64,000 nucleotides of DNA, taken from assembly GCF_900115285.1 (NCBI RefSeq), contig NZ_FOYW01000001.1, positions 888,655-952,654 on the forward strand. The letters run 5' to 3'. The stretch is from Marinobacter daqiaonensis. GTDB lineage: Bacteria; Pseudomonadota; Gammaproteobacteria; Pseudomonadales; Oleiphilaceae. The notes under the pieces are model-generated. The model did not search any database. It saw only the letters and a program-made list of their open reading frames with translations, and had not been told where the DNA came from. The translations under genes were made by a program, and so were the position numbers. Positions 47,309 to 56,084 of this stretch are shown piece by piece (the stretch's first letter is position 1; every line of letters starts with the position of its first letter).

Positions 47309-47914
47309 ATGTTGGAAACTTCCAGCCAGCAGACGAAGACAACCCCGGGTGCCGCGGACTCCGCGGCCCGAAGCGGCGAAACATTCACCGGACCGCCACA
47401 CCATTCCGGACCGCGGCCATCGCCCGCAGGCGCTCCCCTCGATAATGGCGGGGATGCATCCGAAAGCACCGTGACCACCGGGCAACGGGTGCCGGATGCC
47501 ACCGATTACCACAATGAACGTCGGCGCTACCTGGCCCGGGTGCGCCACAACCCAGGCCTGCGGCAGCGCTACCTGCGCAGTCTGCTGGCCTATCTGTTGC
47601 TCCGGGGCGCCTGGTCATTCGGATTTTTTCCTGTGGTCCTGGCTTTCTGGATCCCCTTTGTCCTGGCCGAATTCAATCCGGTGGTGACGGTCCAGTCCCT
47701 ACTGCCCCATCTGCAGGCATTCGTGGCCTCCAATCCGGAAGTCCAGGCCCGGACGCTGAACACTCTTCTTGCGGGCTGGCTGTCCATCGGCCTGTTCTTC
47801 TTTCTTTTTGATGTGGTCATCAACCCGTTCCGGTCCCCCTTCCAGAAGGAGGCGGACATCCACATGCGGGCCTGGTCCCAGAGCCAGGGCCTGATACCGC
47901 CAGACGAGATGTGA
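47309..47914 (+). CDS. Conserved membrane protein with disordered N-terminus
   Basis: I do not recognise a family function. The 201-residue product has a proline/glycine/serine-rich N-terminus of about 70 residues, then a basic stretch (NERRRYLARVRHNPGLRQRYLRSL) and two or three hydrophobic segments (LLLRGAWSFGFFPVVLAFWIPFVLAEF and LLAGWLSIGLFFFLFDVVI). The start is the ATG at 47309, 12 bases from GAGG, or an upstream codon. It is divergent from the M16 gene. The basic region next to membrane helices suggests peripheral contacts with nucleic acid or lipid, but that is speculation. Confidence 0.7.
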   Translation: MLETSSQQTKTTPGAADSAARSGETFTGPPHHSGPRPSPAGAPLDNGGDASESTVTTGQRVPDATDYHNERRRYLARVRHNPGLRQRYLRSLLAYLLLRGAWSFGFFPVVLAFWIPFVLAEFNPVVTVQSLLPHLQAFVASNPEVQARTLNTLLAGWLSIGLFFFLFDVVINPFRSPFQKEADIHMRAWSQSQGLIPPDEM

Positions 47915-48022
47915 GCCAGATTACATTCCGAAACATTGCACTACCCTTATGTAACATTCTGTATCCTCCCCGGGGTAACATGGACAAACGGTTAAGGTAA
48001 CCTGCCCCGGAGACTTCTTTCC

Positions 48023-49036
48023 ATGGACATCAAAAGCGCACTGCTGGTGGACGACTCGAAGGTTGCCCGCTTCACCCTCGGCAAACTGCTGAAAAGCAGC
48101 AACATGACGGTGAATACCGCAGGTTCCGCCGAGGAGGCACTGGACATCCTCAGCAACAGCCAGCGGCCGGATGTCATCTTTCTTGACCACCTGATGCCCG
48201 GCATGAACGGCGTAGAGGCTGCCAAGGCCATCCGCAACAATCCTGCCACGGCCCACATTCCCATCGTCATGTGCACGTCCGGCAAATCCGACGAATTCGA
48301 GCGGGAGGCCCGGGAGATGGGAGTGGACGAAATACTCCACAAGCCGCCCGCCCGGGATGGTATCGCACGAGTGCTTGCCAGGCTGCGCGCCATGCCGAAG
48401 GCCACACCGGTCACGGTGCGCGAAGAAAGTCAGGTGCCTCCGGCCAATGACCCGGATATCCCCCTGCTCAAGGCGGACCAGGTTGCCATGGCAGCCAGAG
48501 CGGAAGTGAAGTCACAGATCAGTGAGCAGCTTCACGAACGCCTTACCGCCCTGTTCGATGACCAGGTTGGCTACCTGCGGAACGGCATGGAGGAGCACAA
48601 CGAGGCTCATACCAACCTCATCAACGAGAAACTGGCGGCCCTGGAAGCCATCCTGGATGATCAGCAGAAGGCCGTGGCCCGGACCGTGGTTGCCGAGGTA
48701 ACGGCCCTGCTGGAAAAGGGTCTCCCGGGGTTTCAGCGCGAACTGCTCAATGCCTCGGAGAAACTGATCGAGGAACATACCACCCACCTCAGGCAGGAGC
48801 TCGACCGACAGCGGGACCAGGACCACGAGTTCTGGAAGAGCCTGCAGGCCGATACCCTGCAGCAGGCTGCCGAATCATCCCGCCAGCAGGCGGAGCAGGT
48901 CGCCCGGCATCTCGACGAACTGGCCGCCGGCCGACGCCGCAAGAATGCCCGCAACGCCTACCTGGCCGGCCTGGCAATCAGCCTGGCAGTAGTCGCCGCC
49001 AGTGCCGCCTGGATCACCGGCCTGTTCAGCGGCTAA
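48023..49036 (+). CDS. Membrane-anchored receiver-domain protein with coiled coil
   Basis: Single-chain protein of 337 residues made of an N-terminal receiver domain and a tail-anchored C-terminus. The phosphoacceptor aspartate is D55 in [11 protein letters not shown], with the acidic pair D10/D11, the threonine in MCTSGKS (T85) and K107 in ILHKPP, so phosphorylation should work. Residues 140-310 form an alpha-helical, glutamine- and charge-rich coiled coil, and the last 26 residues ([22 protein letters not shown]) are a transmembrane helix. There is no DNA-binding or catalytic output domain and no histidine kinase nearby. It probably works by protein contacts at the membrane. Start is the ATG at 48023. 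Confidence 0.85.
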   Translation: MDIKSALLVDDSKVARFTLGKLLKSSNMTVNTAGSAEEALDILSNSQRPDVIFLDHLMPGMNGVEAAKAIRNNPATAHIPIVMCTSGKSDEFEREAREMGVDEILHKPPARDGIARVLARLRAMPKATPVTVREESQVPPANDPDIPLLKADQVAMAARAEVKSQISEQLHERLTALFDDQVGYLRNGMEEHNEAHTNLINEKLAALEAILDDQQKAVARTVVAEVTALLEKGLPGFQRELLNASEKLIEEHTTHLRQELDRQRDQDHEFWKSLQADTLQQAAESSRQQAEQVARHLDELAAGRRRKNARNAYLAGLAISLAVVAASAAWITGLFSG

Positions 49037-49154
49037 CGGTCTTCCCGACGCTCTCGTACTTGCGGTAAGCGCGGATTCACGCTGGCCCCGGCAAATTTGA
49101 TAGAATGCGACCTGTTCTCAAGCCATGGTCGCAGTCTGCCTGCCGGATACTCAC

Positions 49155-50003
49155 ATGAATCACCTGTTTATCGACAATCTGACCGTTATCGATTTTGCCT
49201 ATCTAGACCCCAGCCGAGGTCTGGTCGGCGAAAGCTGGATCGCCGACATTGTGCTTGGCGGCGAGCTGGATGAGCAGGGCATGGTGTTTGACTTCGGCAA
49301 TGTCAAACGCACCATCAAGCGGGTTATCGATGAGCGCGTGGACCACCGGCTTGTGGTTCCGGCCGAGGCCAGCTGCCTGCAACGGGGTGACACTCCCGGA
49401 TCCCTGACCTGGCGGCTTGCGGATGGCAGCCATATCCGCCATGAGGGGCCGGAGCAGTCGGTGGTGTTCCTCGACCACCACCAGGTGGTGCCCTCGGCCG
49501 TGGCCCGGCTGCTGGAGCAGGAACTGAAAGCGGTTCTGCCCACCAATGTCACCGCTGTCGAGGTCACCCTGCGGGAGGAACTTATCGAGGGGGCCTACTA
49601 CCACTATGTGCATGGGCTCAAGAAACACCTGGGCAACTGTCAGCGCATTGCCCATGGCCACCGGTCACCGATTTGCATCGACCTCAACGGCCGCCGGAGC
49701 CCGGAGCTGGAAAAGCAGTGGGCGCGGCAGTGGCAGGACATTTACATCGGTACCCGGGAAGATCTGGGCCAGAGCTGGTCGGATGCCGATGGCACCGAGT
49801 ATGTGAGCTTCCACTACGACGCCGAACAGGGCGAATTCCGCCTCACCCTGCCCCGCCAGCGGGTGTGGTTGCTGGATACCGATACCACCGTCGAATTGAT
49901 TGCCGCCTACCTGGCTGACGAGATCAAGAAGGCGCACCCGGCTGATGAGGTTCGGGTCAAGGCGTTTGAGGGAGTTGGCAAGGGTGCCATTGCTGTTCGC
50001 TAA
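49155..50003 (+). CDS. Two-domain QueD-like 6-pyruvoyl-tetrahydropterin synthase homologue
   Basis: T-fold protein of 282 residues that looks like two fused copies of the 6-carboxytetrahydropterin synthase (QueD) fold. The first half keeps GMVFDFGNVKRTIKRVIDERVDH, which aligns with the DF and D-H catalytic pair (D63, H64), but lacks the zinc histidines. The second half has YYHYVHGLKKHLGNCQRIAHGHR, with the zinc ligands and catalytic cysteine (C162, H167, H169), but lacks the D-H pair. Each half ends with a strand like the pterin-anchoring glutamate strand (E141 in TLREE; KAFEG). It probably acts in a pterin or queuosine-type route; no que gene is adjacent. The start is the ATG at 49155; an upstream ATG adds ten residues. 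Confidence 0.85.
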   Translation: MNHLFIDNLTVIDFAYLDPSRGLVGESWIADIVLGGELDEQGMVFDFGNVKRTIKRVIDERVDHRLVVPAEASCLQRGDTPGSLTWRLADGSHIRHEGPEQSVVFLDHHQVVPSAVARLLEQELKAVLPTNVTAVEVTLREELIEGAYYHYVHGLKKHLGNCQRIAHGHRSPICIDLNGRRSPELEKQWARQWQDIYIGTREDLGQSWSDADGTEYVSFHYDAEQGEFRLTLPRQRVWLLDTDTTVELIAAYLADEIKKAHPADEVRVKAFEGVGKGAIAVR

Positions 50004-50140
50004 GCCCGGCGTGAACCTCTTTTTTCTCTGGACTGCAATCTCGGGGCAGGAGGCCAGTCGGTAGGTTTTTTGGAAACACGCCCCGGCTCATCCACCGAAA
50101 CCCACCGGCTTGGCTGAGGAGGCTAAGTTTTCAGACACAA

Positions 50141-50164
50141 AAAAACCGCCCGAAGGCGGTTTTT
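50141..50164. terminator. Bidirectional terminator after the QueD-like gene and the tRNAs
   Basis: AAAAACCGCC and GGCGGTTTTT flank a CGAA tetraloop (TTCG on the other strand), with A's and T's on both sides. It lies between the plus-strand gene and the minus-strand tRNA genes. Confidence 0.93.
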
Positions 50165-50202
50165 TTGATGGCCTGCCGGTGGACTAAACCGTCAGGCCGT
50201 AT

Positions 50203-50278
50203 TGGCGTCCCCTGGGGGGTTCGAACCCCCGTTGCCGCCGTGAAAGGGCGGAGTCCTAGGCCACTAGACGAAGGGGAC
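50203..50278 (-). tRNA. tRNA-Glu (anticodon UUC)
   Basis: A 76-base cloverleaf on the minus strand starting GTCCCCTTCGTCTAG, with anticodon TTC in CCTTTCACGG, the T loop GGTTCGAACC, acceptor stem GTCCCCT/AGGGGAC, and an encoded CCA end. It is next to tRNA-Ala and downstream of gltX, the enzyme that charges it. Confidence 0.97.
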
Positions 50279-50285
50279 TAGAAAT

Positions 50286-50361
50286 TGGTGGAGCCAGGCG
50301 GGATCGAACCGCCGACCTCAACACTGCCAGTGTTGCGCTCTCCCAGCTGAGCTATGGCCCC
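50286..50361 (-). tRNA. tRNA-Ala (anticodon GGC)
   Basis: A 76-base cloverleaf on the minus strand starting GGGGCCATAGCTCAG, anticodon GGC in CACTGGCAGTG, T loop GGTTCGATCC and encoded CCA. Its acceptor stem shows the G3:U70 wobble pair that alanyl-tRNA synthetase recognises. Seven bases separate it from tRNA-Glu. Confidence 0.97.
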
Positions 50362-50473
50362 TCAACGGCTGCGTATATTAAGGATCCGCCCCTGGGGCGT
50401 CAACACTTCAAACCACTTTTTTTCAGTTTTCCGAACATCCCTGTCCAAAGCGCTCAAATCTCCACCAGATCGG

Positions 50474-51958
50474 TTATTCAGCAACCAGAGCGGCGTATTC
50501 CTTCTCCACCCGCTTGCCTTCCTTCTTGGAAAAACCACCGAGAAGGTTCAGGGCGTGACGAAGGCGGGCGCGAGTCATGTCTGGCCCCAGCAGAGCCATG
50601 GAGTCCATCACCGACCAGGAATTGGGCGTACCGGCGATGGCAACGAAGACAGGAAACATGAAATCCCCCATCTTCTGGTCCATGGCCTTTGCCAATCCCT
50701 TGATGTCCGCGAAGATATTCTCCTTCGCCCAGTGGCGCTGGGCCTCCAGCTTCCACAGGGTGAACTGGAGTACCCGCCGCACCTGGCTCTCATCCAGTTT
50801 GTTGTGGGCAAAGTCCTCGGGTTTGAGGTCCAGCATGCCGGAGAACATGAAGGAGGCCATGGGGGCGACGTCGGAAAAGACTTCTGCACGACCCTTCACA
50901 TGAGGTACCAGATCCTGCAGGGCATCCTCGTTGAACCACCAGTTGCGCAGACGCTCAACGAATGCTTCTTCGGAAAGGTCTTCCCGCAGCCAGAGGCCGT
51001 TAAGCCACCGCAGTTTTTCCACGTCGAACACCGGACCACCAAGAGACACCCGGTTGATGTCGAAGTGCTCGATCATCTCGGCCAGGGTGAACTTTTCCCG
51101 CTCGTCCGGCATGGACCAGCCCATCCGTCCAAGGTAGTTGGTCACCGCTTCCGGCAGAAAGCCCATGCGCTCATAGAAATTGATGCTGGTCGGGTTCTTG
51201 CGCTTGGACAACTTGCTCTTGTCAGGATTGCGCAGTAGCGGCAGGTGGCACAGCACCGGCATCTGCCAGTCGAAGTACTGGTAAAGCAACTGGTGCTTTG
51301 GCGCGGAGTTGATCCACTCCTCGCCCCTGAGCACATGGGTGATGCCCATCAGGTGATCGTCCACCACATTGGCCAGGTGATAGGTGGGCATGCCATCGGA
51401 CTTGAGCAGGATCTGACAGTCCACCTGGGACCAGTCAATCTCGATCACCCCCCGGAGCATGTCGTCGATCCTGCAGATGCCCTCGTCCGGCACTTTCATG
51501 CGAATCACGTAGGGCTCGCCGCTGTCGAGGCGCCGCCGGACCTCGTCGGCGGGCAACTCCAGATCGCCCTTGATGCCCGGATTCAGGCCCTGGGCCTTGC
51601 GCTGCTCGCGGATGGCCTCAAGCTCATCCGGCGTCCGGAAGCAGTAGAAGGCGTGGCCCTTCTCTACCAGGTCCATGGCGTACTGGCGATAGGACTCCTT
51701 GCGCTCGGACTGACGGTAGGGGCCATGGGGGCCGCCCACGTCCGGACCCTCGTCCCACTCCAGGCCCAGCCATCGCAGTGCCCGGAAAATATCCTGCTCC
51801 GATTCCGGTGTACTGCGGGCCTGGTCCGTATCCTCGATCCGGAGAATGAACTCACCGCCGTGCTGGCGGGCGAAACAGAGGTTGAAGAGGGCGACAAATG
51901 CCGTGCCCACGTGGGGATCCCCGGTGGGCGAAGGCGCAATTCGGGTGCGTACAGTCAT
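50474..51958 (-). CDS. gltX: Glutamyl-tRNA synthetase
   Basis: Charges tRNA-Glu with glutamate; 494 residues, class I. The HIGH-type motif is in [16 protein letters not shown] and the KMSKS-type loop in [12 protein letters not shown] zinc-site region typical of some forms (CxC) is replaced, as in many gammaproteobacteria. The start is the ATG at 51958 ([13 protein letters not shown]); the open frame extends to 52063 but has no family match there. It lies 112 bases upstream of tRNA-Ala and tRNA-Glu on the same strand and could be cotranscribed with them. It is divergent from znuA. Confidence 0.96.
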   Translation of the reverse strand: MTVRTRIAPSPTGDPHVGTAFVALFNLCFARQHGGEFILRIEDTDQARSTPESEQDIFRALRWLGLEWDEGPDVGGPHGPYRQSERKESYRQYAMDLVEKGHAFYCFRTPDELEAIREQRKAQGLNPGIKGDLELPADEVRRRLDSGEPYVIRMKVPDEGICRIDDMLRGVIEIDWSQVDCQILLKSDGMPTYHLANVVDDHLMGITHVLRGEEWINSAPKHQLLYQYFDWQMPVLCHLPLLRNPDKSKLSKRKNPTSINFYERMGFLPEAVTNYLGRMGWSMPDEREKFTLAEMIEHFDINRVSLGGPVFDVEKLRWLNGLWLREDLSEEAFVERLRNWWFNEDALQDLVPHVKGRAEVFSDVAPMASFMFSGMLDLKPEDFAHNKLDESQVRRVLQFTLWKLEAQRHWAKENIFADIKGLAKAMDQKMGDFMFPVFVAIAGTPNSWSVMDSMALLGPDMTRARLRHALNLLGGFSKKEGKRVEKEYAALVAE

Positions 51959-52076
51959 TGACGATTCCTGCCTGGCGCAGTGGATGAATGGAGAGCCGCC
52001 ATTATACCGACCCGGGCCCGAAATCCCATGAGCCGGACACCTCCGTCCGGGCCGCACTTCCATGCAGATGCCAAAT

Positions 52077-52089
52077 GCAATATTATAAC
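52077..52089. promoter_or_regulatory. Candidate Zur box upstream of znuA
   Basis: GCAATATTATAAC at 52077-52089 reads GTTATAATATTGC on the other strand, close to the GTTATAATATAAC core of gammaproteobacterial Zur operators. It ends 31 bases before the znuA start. Zur control is inferred. Confidence 0.65.
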
Positions 52090-52120
52090 GTTACTTTAAC
52101 AGTCACGGAGACCCAGCCAC

Positions 52121-53206
52121 ATGTCGATGGTTAGCAGTTATCCCCGCTTTTTACTGGCCTGCTGTCTTTTCCTGGTATTGGCAATCAACGCGGCGCACGC
52201 AAAAAGCGAAGACAACAGGCCCATCGTCATCGCATCGCTCAAGCCCGTCGAACTTCTGGTTCGGGCGGTGGCCGGCGATCAGGTTGAGGTGCATTCGCTG
52301 GTTCCCGCCGGCTCAAGCCCCCACACCTATCAGCTCCGGCCCTCGGAACGTCGACTGCTGGAGGAATCCGATGCCATATTCTGGATCGGCCCGGAGATGG
52401 AGACGTTCCTGACCCGACTTCTGGACGGCGCGGATTTCCGGGCCCGTTCACTGGCCCTGGCGCCGGCAGCCGTCAAGACCGAAGGAGAAGGCGGCAGCCA
52501 CACGGATCACGGTCACGACGATGATCGCGGTCACAACGATGATCATAGTCACGACGATGATCGGGGTTACGACGATGGTCATGGTCATGACGATCATCAC
52601 GGGCACGAGCCTTCCCATGATTCCGGTCGCGATAATCACCACGACAAGGATCAGGACCATCATGGCCATGACCATGGCGATGGCCCGGACCCTCACCTGT
52701 GGCTGGATCCGGCCATGGCGCTGCAAATGGCACAGGCTATTGCCGGTCGTCTGAAAAAGCTGGAAGGCACCGACAGTGAGCAGATCGAGGCCAATCTGGC
52801 GGCATTCACCCGCAACCTCGAGTCAGCGGAAGCCGACATCGGCCGCAGGCTGGAGCCCGCCCGGCACCTCGACATCTTTACCTATCACAACGCCTTCGGG
52901 CAGTTCGCGGAGCACTATGGCCTGGAAATCGCCGGCGTGCTGACCATGAGCCCGGAGCGCAGCCCAGGGGCCCGTCACCTGTCAGAGGTTCAGGATCGGC
53001 TGCGTAAGGCCCAGCGACCGTGCCTGCTGACCGAACCCCAGTTCAACCGGCAGTGGTGGCGGTCGCTGATGGAAGGTATCCAGATGCCTCTGAGTACCTG
53101 GGATCCGCTGGCCGGTGACATCGAGACAACCAGCCAGGGCTACATCAAGTTCCAGTACTCCCTGGCGGAGGCGGTATTACGCTGCCTGCCAGAGGATGCC
53201 CAGTAA
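52121..53206 (+). CDS. znuA: Zinc ABC transporter periplasmic binding protein
   Basis: Periplasmic zinc receptor of an ABC importer, 361 residues. A signal peptide (FLLACCLFLVLAINAAHA) precedes the mature protein. The zinc ligands are the histidines in SSPHTYQLRPSE, DPHLWLDP and TYHNAFGQF. Residues about 128-189 form a His/Asp-rich loop of repeated DDRGH/DDHSH-type units, longer than in E. coli ZnuA, thought to capture zinc. A Zur-like box lies upstream. The znuB and znuC genes are not adjacent. The 3' end overlaps the convergent transporter gene by 30 bases. Confidence 0.95.
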   Translation: MSMVSSYPRFLLACCLFLVLAINAAHAKSEDNRPIVIASLKPVELLVRAVAGDQVEVHSLVPAGSSPHTYQLRPSERRLLEESDAIFWIGPEMETFLTRLLDGADFRARSLALAPAAVKTEGEGGSHTDHGHDDDRGHNDDHSHDDDRGYDDGHGHDDHHGHEPSHDSGRDNHHDKDQDHHGHDHGDGPDPHLWLDPAMALQMAQAIAGRLKKLEGTDSEQIEANLAAFTRNLESAEADIGRRLEPARHLDIFTYHNAFGQFAEHYGLEIAGVLTMSPERSPGARHLSEVQDRLRKAQRPCLLTEPQFNRQWWRSLMEGIQMPLSTWDPLAGDIETTSQGYIKFQYSLAEAVLRCLPEDAQ

Positions 53207-54100
53207 CAACGGCAGGGTGATCATCCCCAGCAGGGTCTGGCCACTGATGATTGCTGCCATGAGGGGGGCGTCGCCCCCCAGCTGCCGCGCCAGGATGTAG
53301 GATGAAGTAGCCGTGGGCAACGCCGCCAGAAGGATGGCCACCTGCACCAGCAGGCCCTCCATTCCCAACAGCATGGCCAGCCCCAGGGTCAGTGCCGGGA
53401 ACACAACCAGTTTTGCCACCGACGCAGCCAGGAAAGGGGTCGAGGCACTCCGCAGGGCCCTTAATTGGAGGCCCGCCCCCACGCACATCAGGCCAAGAGG
53501 CAGCGCCAGGTCGCTCAAAGGGGCGAGAATCCCCGCCACCACGGGGTGGAAACCGATTCGGAAGAAACTCCAGGTCACGCCGATCACCGAACCGATAATC
53601 AGCGGATTGGTGGCGATGGCCCTGAGTACCGGCATCAGCCTCAGCTGGCCCTGCCGGCAGGTCAGGGAAAACATCAGGATGCACAGCAGATTCAGCAGGG
53701 GCACCTTGACCGCCACTGCGACAGCGATCAGGGATATCCCTTCATCCCCCAGGAGCATGCCGGCGGCCGCCAGCCCCACATAGGAATTGAAACGGATTCC
53801 CCCCTGAAAGACCGATGAATAGACCGGCCCCGGCCAGCGCCAGACCAGCTGCATCACTACCAGGATTACTGTCATGGCCACCAGCATCGCCAGGATCAGC
53901 ACCAGTATCTCCCCATAGGCCGATGCCGGCAGCCGGGCCTGGCCCAGCTTGTAGATCAGCATGGCGGGAAACAGGACGTAATAGGTAAATCGCTCCGCAT
54001 GGAGCCAGAAGCCCTCGCCGGGAAAGTTCCAGCGCCGGAACAGGTATCCGAACACGATGAGAACGAAGACCGGAATCAAGGCCTGGACGATGACTGGCAT
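53177..54100 (-). CDS. AEC family transporter
   Basis: Membrane permease of 307 residues of the auxin efflux carrier (AEC) family, with about ten hydrophobic helices in two halves. The N-terminal motif VQALIPVFVLIVFGYLFRRW and the conserved NPLIIGSVIG and LPLGLMCVGAGLQL motifs fit. The substrate is unknown; family members often export or import small carboxylates such as malonate. It is divergent from mscL and its 3' end overlaps znuA by 30 bases. Nothing nearby points to a substrate. Confidence 0.9.
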   Translation of the reverse strand: MPVIVQALIPVFVLIVFGYLFRRWNFPGEGFWLHAERFTYYVLFPAMLIYKLGQARLPASAYGEILVLILAMLVAMTVILVVMQLVWRWPGPVYSSVFQGGIRFNSYVGLAAAGMLLGDEGISLIAVAVAVKVPLLNLLCILMFSLTCRQGQLRLMPVLRAIATNPLIIGSVIGVTWSFFRIGFHPVVAGILAPLSDLALPLGLMCVGAGLQLRALRSASTPFLAASVAKLVVFPALTLGLAMLLGMEGLLVQVAILLAALPTATSSYILARQLGGDAPLMAAIISGQTLLGMITLPLLLGILWQAA

Positions 54101-54326
54101 TTGGGGCCCTCTGGAGCTGAAAAGCTGAGGATACTACCATCTCGCCGGGCTGGTCTCACTCCCCGCTGCCCCGACGAGCCATCTCGGCCCGCCGGTACGG
54201 GGGATAATGCCGCACCGGCTTCCTTACCCCACCATAGTGAAAACGCTCTGCACCCCGCGTATCCTGTTGTGCCCAAGCCCTGGCAGACAGGGCGCTCATC
54301 ATTCGCTGGAGCGGGAGTATTCGGCC

Positions 54327-54731
54327 ATGAACATGATCAGGGAATTCAGGGAATTCGCGGTAAAGGGCAATGTGGTCGACATGGCGGTGGGTATCATCAT
54401 CGGCGTCGCCTTCGGCAAGATTGTCAGCTCGTTTGTCGGCGATGTCATCATGCCCCCAATCGGCCTGATGGTCGGCGGCATTGATTTCACCAGCCTCGCC
54501 GTTACCCTGAAGACCGCCACGGAAACCTCACCTGCCGTCCAGTTGCGTTATGGGGCATTTCTCCAGACCGTCGTGGACTTCCTCATTGTGGCCTTCGCTG
54601 TATTTGTTGGCGTAAAGGCCCTCAACCGCATGCGTAACCGGGATGCGGAAACCCCCGCCGCGCCGCCGGCGCCCAGTGCCCAGGAAAAGTTGCTCATGGA
54701 GATACGGGACCTGCTGAAAGAGAAGGGTTAA
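54327..54731 (+). CDS. mscL: Large-conductance mechanosensitive channel
   Basis: Pentameric inner-membrane channel that opens at high turgor to release solutes on hypo-osmotic shock; 134 residues. The family motif is [41 protein letters not shown], followed by the second helix [15 protein letters not shown] and a charged C-terminal helix ([15 protein letters not shown]). Start is the ATG at 54327 with GGGAG nine bases upstream; an upstream extension has no family match. It is divergent from the AEC gene. Confidence 0.96.
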   Translation: MNMIREFREFAVKGNVVDMAVGIIIGVAFGKIVSSFVGDVIMPPIGLMVGGIDFTSLAVTLKTATETSPAVQLRYGAFLQTVVDFLIVAFAVFVGVKALNRMRNRDAETPAAPPAPSAQEKLLMEIRDLLKEKG

Positions 54732-54906
54732 GGGGTTGGAACCTTCGTTAAAGACCTACGGTCAGAGGTCCGGCTTTCCTGATACAATTCTCACCAACCT
54801 TAATTCGGTGCTTGGTCTCCGAACGGTGGAAGGCATGCGCCCTCATGACCTTTAAAGATAAGGTTGGAGGAAATACCAGGATCTTGAAAATGCAGACAGG
54901 CAAGAA

Positions 54907-55965
54907 ATGATCAGAAGTGAAGTAGCGAAAAAGCCGGAGGAATCAGCTAAAAGCCTGCCGAACTCAGGACCGGAACCCTCCCGCCGCTTCTGCGTCGCTC
55001 CAATGATGGACTGGACCACACCCCACTTCCGTTACCTGGCCCGCCTGCTCAGCCGCCGGGCGTTGCTGTACACGGAAATGGTGACCACCGGTGCCCTGAT
55101 TCATGGTGATACTGACCGTTTCCTGCGCCATGACCCGATGGAGTATCCCCTGGCCCTGCAGCTGGGCGGCAGTGACCCCCGGGAGCTGGCCCATTGCGCT
55201 GCTCTGGCCGAGCAATACGGTTTCGACGAGGTGAACCTGAATGTGGGCTGCCCCAGTGACCGGGTGCAGAACAACATGATCGGCGCCTGCCTGATGGGAC
55301 ATCCGGAAAAGGTGGCCGAGGGTGTCGCCGCCATGATCGCGGCCACCTCCCTGCCAGTGACCGTCAAGCACCGCATTGGCATTGACGGCCGGGAGTCCTG
55401 GGAAGAGCTGTGCCACTTTATCGAAACCGTTGCCACCGCCGGCTGCCGAACGTTTATCGTCCATGCCCGGATCGCCGTTCTCGAGGGCCTCAGCCCGAAG
55501 GAGAACCGGGACATTCCGCCGCTCAAGTATGACTGGGTATACCAGCTCAAGGCCCGGTATCCGGAGCTGGAGATCATCATCAACGGCGGCATCAAGACCT
55601 TCGATGAGTGCCACGAGCACCTGCGTCATACCAACGGCGTGATGCTGGGCCGGGAGGCTTACCACAACCCATGGCTGCTGGCCGGGGTCGACGAAACTTT
55701 CTTTGGCGAACCCGCCCCGGTGACCAGCCGGCACGATGTGCTCAGAGCCATGCTGCCTTTTATCGAGCAGGAACTTGAGCGGGGTATATACCTTACCCAT
55801 ATCAGCCGTCACCTCATGGGTCTGTTCCACGGCCAGCCCGGCGGACGCCAGTTCCGTCGGCATATCAGCGAGAACGCCCACCGTCCCGGTTCCGGTATTG
55901 AGGTTATCCTGGATGCCCTGGCCAAGGTGAGGACGCCTTCGTCCGAGCTGGAAACGGCATCATGA
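54907..55965 (+). CDS. dusA: tRNA-dihydrouridine(20/20a) synthase
   Basis: Flavin enzyme that reduces U20/U20a of tRNA to dihydrouridine, 352 residues. The catalytic cysteine is in VNLNVGCPSDRVQ and FMN-binding motifs FCVAPMMDWT and INGGIKTFDE are intact. The DusA-type motif GLSPKENRDIPPL separates it from DusB and DusC. The start is the ATG at 54907, giving a leader of about 25 residues before the core (RRFCVAPMMD). It is in the same direction as tal, 119 bases before it. Confidence 0.95.
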   Translation: MIRSEVAKKPEESAKSLPNSGPEPSRRFCVAPMMDWTTPHFRYLARLLSRRALLYTEMVTTGALIHGDTDRFLRHDPMEYPLALQLGGSDPRELAHCAALAEQYGFDEVNLNVGCPSDRVQNNMIGACLMGHPEKVAEGVAAMIAATSLPVTVKHRIGIDGRESWEELCHFIETVATAGCRTFIVHARIAVLEGLSPKENRDIPPLKYDWVYQLKARYPELEIIINGGIKTFDECHEHLRHTNGVMLGREAYHNPWLLAGVDETFFGEPAPVTSRHDVLRAMLPFIEQELERGIYLTHISRHLMGLFHGQPGGRQFRRHISENAHRPGSGIEVILDALAKVRTPSSELETAS

Positions 55966-56084
55966 CCCACCTGTAAGTCACCCTCGTCTTGTTCCCTTCA
56001 TTTCAGGGGGTTATCGTAATGGTAACCGACACCGCCGGCAGGATGGGCGTAACACCGATAACAGGGAAACAAGGAACAGGATCC

